This document shows positions 15,722 to 23,601 of a DNA stretch of 64,000 nucleotides, one piece after another. The notes under the pieces are model-generated. The model was not told the origin of the DNA. It saw nothing but the letters and a program-made list of their open reading frames with translations, and did no database searches. A program made the position numbers and the translations under genes. Position 1 is the stretch's first letter. Each line of letters begins with the position of its first letter. The DNA comes from Microbispora oryzae (GTDB lineage: Bacteria > Actinomycetota > Actinomycetes > Streptosporangiales > Streptosporangiaceae). The stretch is from the NCBI RefSeq assembly GCF_017896165.1, contig NZ_JAFCNB010000011.1, positions 124,001-188,000 of the forward strand, in the 5' to 3' direction.

Positions 15722-17209
15722 ATGTCGACCACCGAACTCCTGCGGCGGGAATGGACCTCGTTCCGCCGGCCTGGCCGCCTCATCGCCCTGGCCAGTGCGG
15801 CTCTCATCGTCATCGCGCTGAGTCTCCTGTCCACGCTCAACAGCCACTCGTCCTGCCCGGGTCCGTGCCCGGCAGTGCCCGTGGCGGGCGACGGCTCCAT
15901 CGTCAGTGACAGGTTCTGGTTTCTGCATCGCGACCTGGGCCGCGAGGGCAGCATCACGGTCCGGATGACCTCGATGACCGGGACGATCACCTATCCTCCG
16001 CCGAACCACGACCAGATCGTGGCCGGGCTGGTGCCGTGGGCCAAGGCCGGGATCATCGTCAAGGACGGCGTGCGGCAGGGCTCGCAGTACGCGGCGCTCA
16101 TGATGACCGGCGGCCACGGTGTGCGCTTCCAGTACGACTACCGGCACGACGTCGCCGGAAGCGCCGGAGGTGTCTCGGCGCAGTCCCCGCGCTGGCTGCG
16201 GCTGACCCGCTCAGGCAACATGATCACTGGCTCCGAGTCCGCCGACGGAAGCCGGTGGCGCACCGTCGCGACCACGACGCTCGACGGGCTGCCGGACACC
16301 GTGCAGGTCGGCATGTTCGCCACCTCCCCAGGAGACCTCACACTCCGCGAGATCGGCCTCGGCGGCGCGGTCGAGGAGGTCCGATTCACCCAGGCCGCCG
16401 GCGTCTTCGACAACGTCAGCGTCGAGGGCGGCGGCACCGGCACGTGGGACAGCGTCTCGGTCGGCGAGATGAACCAGACCGACTGGGAGAAGTACCACAA
16501 CGCATCGGGGGCCGTGGAGAAGGGCGGCGTCGTCACGATCAGCGGCACCGGCGACATCGGGCCGATTGGTGAGGAGGGCGGCCGCACCATCGAGATCATG
16601 TTGCTCGGCCTGCCGGTCGCGCTGATCATCCTGGTCATCGTCGCGGCTCGCTACGGCGCCCGCACGGCCGGCGACTCGTCATCCCGAAAATCGATCGTCG
16701 CCCGCGCGCTCGCCGTCGCCGGGGCGAGCTTCGTCACCGGTCTGGTCGCGGTCGGCGTGGCCCTCTACGCGGGCAGGGCGAGCCTGAGAGCCAACGGCGT
16801 CGTGGTGCCGTCGCTGCCGGTGCCGACCGGCGCGCGGCTGATCGTCGGCCTCGCGGTGGTGCTCGCGCTCTGCGCCGTCGTCGCGTACGGGCTCGGTCTT
16901 CGGCTGGGCCGCGGCCGGTCGGCGATCCTCATCGGAGTGGCGCTGATCGCTCTGCCTTATGCCGTCACGGCGTTCCCGCTGCTCCCCGACGCCGTCTCCG
17001 ACTGGCTGCTACGGCTCACGCCGGCCGCCGGATTCGCGGTGAAGCAGACAATGGTGGAGTATCCGCAGGTGACGGAGCACTATGCGCCGTCGGCCGGGTA
17101 CTTCCCGCTTCCCTGGTGGGCCGGGCTCACGCTGCTCTGCGCGTACACGGTGCTCAGCATGTTGATCGCCGTCGGGCGTAAGCAGGGAGAGAAGACCGAC
17201 TGGCGATAA
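15722..17209 (+). CDS. ABC-2-like permease with an extracytoplasmic beta-sandwich insert
   Basis: The 495-residue protein starts with a cytoplasmic TELLRREWTSFRRPGR segment and a first membrane helix (about 20-38), like ABC-2 permeases. A large external region (about 45-285) follows, resembling DUF1349/concanavalin-like beta-sandwiches (GIIVKDGV, WLRLTRSGN, VQVGMFATS), then five or six membrane helices. No ATPase gene is adjacent. It is divergent from a two-component system, which suggests regulation by an envelope signal. A role as half of an exporter or as a sensor partner is inference. Confidence 0.65.
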   Translation: MSTTELLRREWTSFRRPGRLIALASAALIVIALSLLSTLNSHSSCPGPCPAVPVAGDGSIVSDRFWFLHRDLGREGSITVRMTSMTGTITYPPPNHDQIVAGLVPWAKAGIIVKDGVRQGSQYAALMMTGGHGVRFQYDYRHDVAGSAGGVSAQSPRWLRLTRSGNMITGSESADGSRWRTVATTTLDGLPDTVQVGMFATSPGDLTLREIGLGGAVEEVRFTQAAGVFDNVSVEGGGTGTWDSVSVGEMNQTDWEKYHNASGAVEKGGVVTISGTGDIGPIGEEGGRTIEIMLLGLPVALIILVIVAARYGARTAGDSSSRKSIVARALAVAGASFVTGLVAVGVALYAGRASLRANGVVVPSLPVPTGARLIVGLAVVLALCAVVAYGLGLRLGRGRSAILIGVALIALPYAVTAFPLLPDAVSDWLLRLTPAAGFAVKQTMVEYPQVTEHYAPSAGYFPLPWWAGLTLLCAYTVLSMLIAVGRKQGEKTDWR

Positions 17210-17260
17210 CGGATCGGACCCGGCAGGGCGGCTGTGGCAATCAACGAAAGAGCAGTGGGA

Positions 17261-17836
17261 ATGGTCAGTACTGATGTGGAACTCCGCCCAGTCACGGAAG
17301 CCGACCTTGACGTCTTCGACCTGGCGTTCCAGAGCGAGAGCGGGGCGACCACGTACCAGTGGTTCGGCTTCACCCCGACCGTGGGGCTGCGGGAGGCCCT
17401 GCGCACCCGCGGACTCCTGGCGGGAGCCGACAACATGCTCGCCGTCGCGGTGAACGGCGAACTCGCCGGGCGGGTCGAGTGGCTGGAGCGGCGCTGGGGC
17501 CGCCGTGACACGTCGCTGTGCTGGGAGATCGCCGCCGGGCTGCTGCCGGACTGGCGGGGCAGGGGGATCGGCACCGCGGCTCAGCGGGAACTCGTCCGCT
17601 ATCTGTTCACGCACACACGGGTGGAGCGCGTCCAGGCCACCACCGACCCGGAGAACAAGGCCGAGATCCGGTGCCTGGAGAAGATCGGGTTCCGGCTGGA
17701 GGGCGTGGTCAGACGCGCCCAGTGGCGTGGCGGGCGATGGCACGATCAACTCCTGTTCTCCATCTTGAGAGACGAATTCGACGGCTCAAAACCGTTTCAC
17801 GCCGTGGAGACCGAACCCCTACGGTGGACGCCGTGA
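17261..17836 (+). CDS. GNAT-family N-acetyltransferase (RimJ/RimL-like)
   Basis: The 191-residue protein has the GNAT acetyl-CoA site ([20 protein letters not shown]) and the second part [20 protein letters not shown] typical of RimJ/RimL-type enzymes that acetylate protein N-termini or small amines. I chose ATG 17261 because the domain begins at once; GTG 17234 is possible. Its stop overlaps the GTG of the following CPT-like kinase gene (GTGA), so both are co-translated. Confidence 0.8.
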   Translation: MVSTDVELRPVTEADLDVFDLAFQSESGATTYQWFGFTPTVGLREALRTRGLLAGADNMLAVAVNGELAGRVEWLERRWGRRDTSLCWEIAAGLLPDWRGRGIGTAAQRELVRYLFTHTRVERVQATTDPENKAEIRCLEKIGFRLEGVVRRAQWRGGRWHDQLLFSILRDEFDGSKPFHAVETEPLRWTP

Positions 17837-18384
17837 CGACTCAGGTGATCGTGCTCAATGGTGGATCCAGCGCCGGCAAGTCCGAAATCGTCAGAAACCT
17901 GCAGGCTGTCCTGTCGCGACCGTGGCTCGCCTTCGGGGTTGACTCACTCATCGAGGCGATGCCCCAGTCGATGCACGCGTCCGAGACGGGGATCGAGTTC
18001 GCCCCCGACGGCGGGGTGGATGTCGGGCCGGACTTCATGGCGCTGCAGACGGCGTGGATGGAGGGGATCGCCGCGATGGCCCGGGCCGGAGCCGGGATCA
18101 TCATCGATGACGTCTTCCTCGGCGCGGTGGCGACCCAGGAACGGTGGCGGAAGGTTCTCGGTGGACTGAACGTCCTGTGGGTCGGCGTCAGGTGTGACAG
18201 CGCGGTCGCCGCCGAGCGCGAGAGGGCTCGGGGAGACCGGATCGTGGGAATGGCCGTGTCGCAGGCGGCGGTGGTCCACGAAGGTGTGGCCTACGACCTG
18301 GAGGTGGACACCACGCGAACCGATTCCCTTACGTGTGCGAAGGCCATCCTCGGTCATGTACGGCAGCACAGGGCGCCGGATTAG
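17833..18384 (+). CDS. Chloramphenicol phosphotransferase-like kinase
   Basis: The 183-residue protein opens with a P-loop (NGGSSAGKS, 9-17), then [10 protein letters not shown] and [12 protein letters not shown], and a basic lid (RERARGDR). These are features of the CPT family, which phosphorylates chloramphenicol at the 3-OH in one known case. Many homologues have unknown substrates. The GTG start overlaps the acetyltransferase stop. Two small-molecule-modifying enzymes in tandem might inactivate an antibiotic, but this is not shown. Confidence 0.75.
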   Translation: MTTQVIVLNGGSSAGKSEIVRNLQAVLSRPWLAFGVDSLIEAMPQSMHASETGIEFAPDGGVDVGPDFMALQTAWMEGIAAMARAGAGIIIDDVFLGAVATQERWRKVLGGLNVLWVGVRCDSAVAAERERARGDRIVGMAVSQAAVVHEGVAYDLEVDTTRTDSLTCAKAILGHVRQHRAPD

Positions 18385-18480
18385 GTTCATCCGCTGACGT
18401 GGCAGGTGGGGCCGCTGTAGGGTGTTCTCGAACAGGTGTCCGATACGCGATCACGGACCGGGTGTCGAGAGGAAACGATC

Positions 18481-19362
18481 ATGACCGAGCCCAGGACCCA
18501 CACCCTTGACGTGCCCGGCTGCGTTCTCCACTACGACGTACGGGAGGCCGACGCGGGCGCCGCGCCGATTCTGCTGATGATCGGTTCTCCGATGGACGCC
18601 AGTGGGTTCGCCGCCCTGGCCGGGCACTTCCGGGATCGTACGGTCGTCACGTATGACCCGCGTGGGATCGCCCGGAGTGAGCGGACCGACGACGCCGTCG
18701 AGTCGACTCCCGAGCAGCACGCGGACGACCTGAGCCGCCTCATCGACGCCCTCGGCGCCGGGCCGGTGGACGTCTTCGCCAGCAGCGGCGGCGCCGTCAA
18801 CGGGCTGGCGCTGGTGGCCCGGCATCCGGGGCAGGTGCGCACGCTGGTGGCGCATGAGCCGCCGGCCGCCCAGGCGTTGCCCGACCGGGAGCAGGCACTG
18901 GCCGCGGTGGCGGACGTCCGCCGGACGTATGACCGGGACGGCTTCGGTCCGGCGATGGTGAAGTTCTTCGCGCTGGCCGGGCTGCGCGGCGAGATCCCGG
19001 CCGGCTTCGCCGACCTCCCCATGCGGAGCCCGGCCGAGTTCGGGCTGCCGGAGGAGGACGACGGCTCCCGCGGCGACGCGATGTTCCGGGACAATCTCAT
19101 GACCTGCACACACTACGAGCACGACTTCGACGCGCTGCGTGCCGCGCCGACCCGCGTCGTCATCGGTGTCGGAGCCGAGTCCGAGGGAGAGATGGCCCAC
19201 CGAGCCGGCGTGGCGGTCGCCGAACGGCTCGGCACGGAGGCGGTGATCTTTCCCAGCCATCACGGCGGTTTCCTCGACGGTGAGTTCGGCGTGAAGGGAG
19301 ACCCGGACGCCTTCGCCGTCACACTGCGCGGGATCCTGACCGACCAGGACGGCGACCGATAG
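18481..19362 (+). CDS. Alpha/beta hydrolase
   Basis: The 293-residue protein has the alpha/beta hydrolase core: oxyanion region LLMIGSPMDASG, a strand with VVTYDPRGIARSER, nucleophile S102 in FASSGGAVNGL (the first Gly of G-x-S-x-G is Ala) and a late His in PSHHGGFLDG. GAGAGGA before ATG 18481 sets the start. Family members include haloperoxidase-like and esterase enzymes, and the substrate is unknown. It is convergent with the STAND regulator gene. Confidence 0.85.
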   Translation: MTEPRTHTLDVPGCVLHYDVREADAGAAPILLMIGSPMDASGFAALAGHFRDRTVVTYDPRGIARSERTDDAVESTPEQHADDLSRLIDALGAGPVDVFASSGGAVNGLALVARHPGQVRTLVAHEPPAAQALPDREQALAAVADVRRTYDRDGFGPAMVKFFALAGLRGEIPAGFADLPMRSPAEFGLPEEDDGSRGDAMFRDNLMTCTHYEHDFDALRAAPTRVVIGVGAESEGEMAHRAGVAVAERLGTEAVIFPSHHGGFLDGEFGVKGDPDAFAVTLRGILTDQDGDR

Positions 19363-19381
19363 CGAACCGCGGCCGATCACC

Positions 19382-21334
19382 TCACCGGCACTCCGTCGGC
19401 GGGCCGGGAAGACCAAGAGAGCGGATCACCGTCTCCGCGACCTTGGCGACGCCGTGGTCCAGCCGCCGGAAGTACGTCGCGCGGGACAGGTGAAGCCGGT
19501 GTGCGAGCAGGTCGTGACCACCGGCTCGCGCGAGATAGTACAGGCTGAGCACCTGCCCGGCCTCTGCGTCGACGGCGGAGTCCGACGACCCGAGCGCCAC
19601 GACCGCCTGCCGGAGCAGGTCGCCGAGTGGGGGCGCCGGTCCGGGCCCGGCGAGGGCCTGCAACGGGGAGGCGGCCAGCCGGGCCGGGCTGTTCAGGTCG
19701 CGCAGCGCGGCGCGCACGAGCTCGACCATCCGGTACGGCCCCTCGGGACGCGGCCCCTGCATCCGGCGCAGCCAGGCCGGCAGTTCCTCCGGGGTGAAGG
19801 TGCGGGTGTAGAGCGCGCTCGGCCGCCCGCACCGGTAGAGGTCGTGCCGCGCGTCGCCCAGGTGGCTCAGCCCGAAGCGTGCCGACATCTGCTGGTAGGG
19901 GACCCACGGCGTTGACACGACGAGCCGGCCGCTCGCGATCGCCGTCGTGAGGATGTGACGGACGAGCGCGGGCTGCGCTCGGGCGAACCGCGGCTCGACC
20001 GCCATCATGCCGACGACCGACCCGGTCGTTCCGGCCTCAAGCAGCGTGCCGGCGTGCTGCTGGAGGAGTGACTCGAGAGCCGGCGACCCGTGGGGATCCA
20101 GCGGTGTCAGGTTGGTCATCCCGACCGGATGGTCGTCGGTGTCCACCACCAGATGAAAGCCGTGATCGGCGCCGGAGAGCCACAGATCGCGCATCGCCTC
20201 CGCGGTGCGGTCCGCCAGCCCCTCGGCGGCGGCCCACAGCCGGATCAGGCGGGCGATCGCGTCGCCGTCCCCGTCGTGGGCCCGCCGGACCGAGAACTCG
20301 CCGCCCGCCTCGGCGTAGAGGTCACGCCGTGCCCGCCCGCGTCCCGACAGGTAGAGGACCTGGTCGGCGAGCCGGGCCCGCAGCGCCGGGTCGGCGGTGC
20401 GGGACAGCTGACGGTGGCGGTGCGCGGCCCCACGCGCCGCGATCTCGTCGCGCAGCACGGGGTGACGCCACCGATAGGCGAGGTCGAAGAGCGTCCGGTA
20501 CGGCTCGGCGACCCTCAGGCCATGGTGGTCCGGGCGGATGACGCTCAGCCGCCTCAGCAGGGTGAAGGTGGCGGGCGGGAGCCGCGCCAGCGCGGTGAGG
20601 AGATCTTCGTCGACCCCGTCGACGGTGGACACGATCGGCACCGCCTCGGGGTCGACCGCCGGCGACTCCGTGGCCAGGCGGTGCAGCACCTCGGTTGCGA
20701 CCAGGTCGGCCAGCGCGCCGACCGGCCCCGGCTCCCCGCCCCGAAGGATCGCCCGGCAGAGCGAGCCCGCGACGAGAGGGATGCCGCCGCTGAGCCGTAC
20801 GACGAGATCGATCCGAGCCGGATCGGCCACGCCGAGCGACGAGGCCAGCTCCCGGATGTCCGCGGGCGACCACGGTCTGAGCTCGACGGTGACGAGCGGC
20901 CGGTGTGCCCATCCGGCCCGCGAGATGAGGGGCAGCCGGCTGGCGATCAGGAATCGGCCGCGGCCCGCGCGGTCCAGGAAACGCGCGGCGGCGTCCGCGC
21001 GGTCGTCGGTGTCGACGCCGTCGACGGCGAGCGGCGCGCCGCCGGGCACCTCGCCGGAGACTCCGCCTGGCGCCGTATCGCTGCCGGCCCCCTGCGCCCC
21101 GGCGGAGGCACGGCCGAGGTCGACGAACCTGGCCGACAGGGTCGTGAGCAGGTGACTCTTGCCGACGCCGAGAGGGCCCACGACGTTGACGATCCGCTGA
21201 GCGTCGCCGGCGTCCGCCTCGCCGAGCGCCGTGCGAACGCAGGCGACCGCCGCCGTGAAGGCGGCCGATGAGGCGGGTGGGTTGAGACTCGTCTGAGACT
21301 GCGCGGCGGACGGGCGCGGATACGTTCGGATCAC
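19382..21334 (-). CDS. STAND-type ATPase fused to a GNAT-like domain and C-terminal HTH
   Basis: The protein is about 650 residues. A P-loop (VVGPLGVGKSHLLTTL, about 48-63) begins an NTPase domain with GRFLIASRLPLIS as a sensor-like strand. A winged-helix region follows, then a middle part that looks like an acetyltransferase fold (FHLVVDTDDHPVGMTNL, VVGMMAVEPRF), and a helix-turn-helix-like end (HLSRATYFRRLDHGVAKVAE). The start is uncertain: GTG 21334 leaves only 21 bases to the divergent start codon. It is probably a signal-transduction regulator; its ligand and targets are unknown. Confidence 0.6.
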   Translation of the reverse strand: MIRTYPRPSAAQSQTSLNPPASSAAFTAAVACVRTALGEADAGDAQRIVNVVGPLGVGKSHLLTTLSARFVDLGRASAGAQGAGSDTAPGGVSGEVPGGAPLAVDGVDTDDRADAAARFLDRAGRGRFLIASRLPLISRAGWAHRPLVTVELRPWSPADIRELASSLGVADPARIDLVVRLSGGIPLVAGSLCRAILRGGEPGPVGALADLVATEVLHRLATESPAVDPEAVPIVSTVDGVDEDLLTALARLPPATFTLLRRLSVIRPDHHGLRVAEPYRTLFDLAYRWRHPVLRDEIAARGAAHRHRQLSRTADPALRARLADQVLYLSGRGRARRDLYAEAGGEFSVRRAHDGDGDAIARLIRLWAAAEGLADRTAEAMRDLWLSGADHGFHLVVDTDDHPVGMTNLTPLDPHGSPALESLLQQHAGTLLEAGTTGSVVGMMAVEPRFARAQPALVRHILTTAIASGRLVVSTPWVPYQQMSARFGLSHLGDARHDLYRCGRPSALYTRTFTPEELPAWLRRMQGPRPEGPYRMVELVRAALRDLNSPARLAASPLQALAGPGPAPPLGDLLRQAVVALGSSDSAVDAEAGQVLSLYYLARAGGHDLLAHRLHLSRATYFRRLDHGVAKVAETVIRSLGLPGPPTECR

Positions 21335-21355
21335 GTCGAGACCGGAGAGGTGATC

Positions 21356-21682
21356 ATGTTCGGTTTTATCCGCGGACGCGCCGGTGCCGCCGCCCTCGCG
21401 ATCGGTGCGATGAGCGTCCTCACGGCGACCGCCACGCCCGCCCAGGCCGCGGTCAACCCGGCCAACTGTCAGTTCAGCTACAACCTGTCCGTCGGACGGG
21501 TGGCCGCCGACTGCTGGAACAGCACCCAGTCGGGGTGGTATCTCCAGGTCACCTGCGAGCGCTTCAGGAACGGCAGCCAGTACTACGCCAGGGGATCGAT
21601 CGTCTACGGCAGCGGTGTGTCGGCCGCGCAGTGCGACGCGCACACCTCGGAGATCGCCGGGGAGACGATCGTCAACCTGTGA
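21356..21682 (+). CDS. Small secreted four-cysteine protein
   Basis: The 108-residue precursor has a clear signal peptide with cleavage after TPAQA. The mature part of about 77 residues contains four Cys (NCQF, ADCWN, VTCER, AQCDA) and several Trp/Tyr, so it is probably a compact, disulfide-bonded extracellular protein. GGAGAGG five bases before ATG 21356 marks the start. It is divergent from the STAND-GNAT regulator with almost no space between starts. I do not recognise a family. Confidence 0.65.
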   Translation: MFGFIRGRAGAAALAIGAMSVLTATATPAQAAVNPANCQFSYNLSVGRVAADCWNSTQSGWYLQVTCERFRNGSQYYARGSIVYGSGVSAAQCDAHTSEIAGETIVNL

Positions 21683-21873
21683 GCCCGAGTGCTCCGGGCC
21701 CTGCGGCCGCCGGCCGTCCCGGTCGGAGTCGATGATCGTCCACGGCGCGCGCGGAGAACGCATGGATCCCTCTTCTGGACGCGCCCGCGGGGCGGCGCGG
21801 TGGGCTGGGAAGGGCGGTTCGAGCGCATCCTGAGCCGCGCGACCGAGACTGTCAAGATCGGGTGAGTGGCGGC

Positions 21874-21941
21874 CTCCGCCACACGGCGAGGGTCGGATGG
21901 CGTCCCTCGCCGGGTGGCGGAGCCGCGTCTGACGCGGCTCC
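21874..21941 (+). promoter_or_regulatory. Two overlapping, mutually exclusive stem-loops
   Basis: A long stem pairs 21874-21892 (CTCCGCCAC, then CGGCGAGGG) with 21904-21922, giving 18 pairs with one mismatch. A second perfect 10-base stem pairs GGAGCCGCGT (21919-21928) with ACGCGGCTCC (21932-21941). They share bases 21919-21922, so both cannot form fully at once, as in an attenuator. Simple termination after the upstream gene is the plainer reading. Confidence 0.4.
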
Positions 21942-21953
21942 GGTTCCGATTCG

Positions 21954-21972
21954 GCGGGCTGGCACCGCCCGC
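21954..21972 (+). terminator. Third hairpin upstream of the AraC-type gene
   Basis: GCGGGC pairs with GCCCGC across seven bases, 50 bases before the AraC-type start codon. It might be a terminator arm or a part of a leader structure. Confidence 0.3.
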
Positions 21973-22022
21973 GGCCTGGCCTCGTGCCACACTGGCGGCA
22001 ACGGGCCGACGGAGCAGGAGAA

Positions 22023-22739
22023 ATGGGTCGAACGAGCTTGGTGGTCGAGAGCCGGCCGTCTGACTCGCCGTACATCGAACGCGTGTGGCGGAGCACCAGC
22101 TACGACGTCGGACGCATGATGTCGGTCGCGACCGCGCACTGGGACCTGGTCTTCTGGACACATCGGGGTCGCGTCAGCGCGTCCGTACAGGGGCCGGAGT
22201 CACGGGCGCGGCAGGCTCCGGTGCCCGAGGAGGCCACGTTCTTCGGGATCGTCTTCTCTCTTGGCACGACGATGCCGCACATTCCGGCCAGCCGGCTCGT
22301 GGACGGCTTCGCCGGGATCCCCGACGTGACGCCCAGATCGTTCTGGCTGAAGGGGTCGGCCTGGCGCGTTCCCGGCTACGACAACGCCGAGGAATTCGTG
22401 CGGCGGATGGCGCGCGAGGGCGTCATCCTCCGGGATCCGATCGTCGACGCGGCGCTCCGCGGCACGCCGATGGATGTCTCCGAACGCACCGTCCAGCGGC
22501 GCTTCGTGGCGGCGACCGGGCTCACCCGCGGCGCCGTACGGCAGATCGAACGCGCCAGGAAAGCGGCGGTGCTGATCCGGGAGGGCGTGCCGGCCCAGGA
22601 CGTGATCGATCGGCTCGGCTATTTCGACCAGCCCCACCTGGCACGTTCGCTGAACCGCTACGTGGGGCGGACCGCCACGCGCCTCCGCGATCGGGGCCTC
22701 GGCGAGGCGGAGCCGCTGTCGCTTCTGTACAAGACCTGA
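22023..22739 (+). CDS. AraC-family transcriptional regulator
   Basis: The 238-residue protein has an N-terminal sensing region (SPYIERVWRS, FFGIVFSLGTTMPHIP) and a C-terminal AraC double helix-turn-helix (MDVSERTVQRRFVAATGLTR, VIDRLGYFDQPHLARSLNRY). ATG 22023 has GGAG eight bases upstream. The downstream neighbour on the same strand is a DHFR-like protein 75 bases away, a pairing common among actinobacterial AraC regulators, so that gene is a likely target. Confidence 0.85.
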   Translation: MGRTSLVVESRPSDSPYIERVWRSTSYDVGRMMSVATAHWDLVFWTHRGRVSASVQGPESRARQAPVPEEATFFGIVFSLGTTMPHIPASRLVDGFAGIPDVTPRSFWLKGSAWRVPGYDNAEEFVRRMAREGVILRDPIVDAALRGTPMDVSERTVQRRFVAATGLTRGAVRQIERARKAAVLIREGVPAQDVIDRLGYFDQPHLARSLNRYVGRTATRLRDRGLGEAEPLSLLYKT

Positions 22740-22814
22740 GCGCCTCCCGTCGCCTAACCTCTCAGCCGCGGTTACCGATCCGCACTCACCTTCGACGGCA
22801 AGGGAACAGGCGCA

Positions 22815-23366
22815 GTGGCTAAGATCATCTCGAATTTCTTCATCGCTCTGGACGGCGTGGTCGAGTCGCCGGACAAGTGGCACTTCCCGTACTTCAACGA
22901 CGAGATGGGCGCGGCCATCGGGGCGGGCGTGGCGAAGGCCGGGGCGTTCCTGATGGGCCGCAGGCTCTACGAGGAGTGGGCCGCGTACTGGACGACGACG
23001 GACCAGGACCAGGACTTCGCGGGGTTCATCAACAACGCCCGCAAGTACGTCGTGTCGAACACGCTGGAGAAGGCGGACTGGAACAACACCACCGTCGTCT
23101 CCGGTGACGTCGCGGCCCGGCTGCGCGAGATCAAGGAGGAGACCGAGGGCGAGATCCAGATGTCCGGCTCCGCGACCACCGTGCGGTGGCTCCTCGCCAA
23201 CGGACTGCTGGACGAGCTCAACCTCCTCGTCCACCCGATCGCCGTCGGCCACGGCCAGCGGCTGTTCGAGGACACCCCCACCCACGCGTTGACGCTGGTC
23301 AAGTCCGAGACGTTCCAGACCGGGGTGCTCAACCTCACGTACGTGCCGGAGAACGCACAGTCGTAG
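22815..23366 (+). CDS. RibD C-terminal/dihydrofolate-reductase-like protein
   Basis: The 183-residue protein shows the DHFR-like fold of the RibD C-terminal family (SNFFIALDGVVESPDKWHFP, GRRLYEEWAAYW, GSATTVRWLLANGLLDEL). Such stand-alone proteins bind NADPH, but true substrates are mostly unknown, and the key residues of folate-reducing DHFR are not conserved. The GTG start has AAGGGA upstream. It follows the AraC-family gene and may be under its control. Confidence 0.8.
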   Translation: MAKIISNFFIALDGVVESPDKWHFPYFNDEMGAAIGAGVAKAGAFLMGRRLYEEWAAYWTTTDQDQDFAGFINNARKYVVSNTLEKADWNNTTVVSGDVAARLREIKEETEGEIQMSGSATTVRWLLANGLLDELNLLVHPIAVGHGQRLFEDTPTHALTLVKSETFQTGVLNLTYVPENAQS

Positions 23367-23574
23367 AGCGGGGGGCTCGTACCCGTCATTCGCGGGATCG
23401 GTGCGGGAACCGCGTGAACGATTCACCCGCACTGTGCGGCTGCCACGCCACGACCAGCGCGTATTCACACCGTGTGGCGGCCGGCCCCCCGCGTCCTGTT
23501 CACCCGGTGACGCCCGGTGCCATGCTGCCGTGGACTGGCCGCTCCCCAGCGGCGATCCACAGTCGTCCGCGAAA

Positions 23575-23588
23575 TGTTAACGCTCACA
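23575..23588 (+). promoter_or_regulatory. LacI-family operator-like palindrome before the alpha-galactosidase gene
   Basis: TGTTAACGCTCACA is an imperfect 14-base palindrome with the central CG and outer TGT/ACA typical of LacI/GalR-family operators. It lies two bases before the AAGGAGG ribosome-binding site of the GH27 gene, so a bound repressor would stop transcription. No LacI-family gene is in the window. Confidence 0.4.
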
Positions 23589-23601
23589 CCAAGGAGGCTC
23601 C

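Larger units (their letters stand above)
21683..22022. other. Intergenic region with tandem hairpins upstream of the AraC-type gene
   Basis: No gene with convincing codon use is seen here. The region holds three consecutive strong hairpins (listed separately) between 21874 and 21972, then the ribosome-binding region of the AraC-type gene. The first part lies after the secreted-peptide stop codon and is GC-rich. Confidence 0.4.

Noticed and set aside
17833-18384. Calling the CPT-like gene a chloramphenicol resistance gene
   Set aside because: The family fold is clear, but the substrate is not conserved across homologues, and there is no linked resistance or biosynthetic gene.
21335-22096. N-terminal extension of the STAND-GNAT protein to 904 residues
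   Set aside because: The extension would run through the divergent secreted-peptide gene and the hairpin region, and its residues look non-coding.
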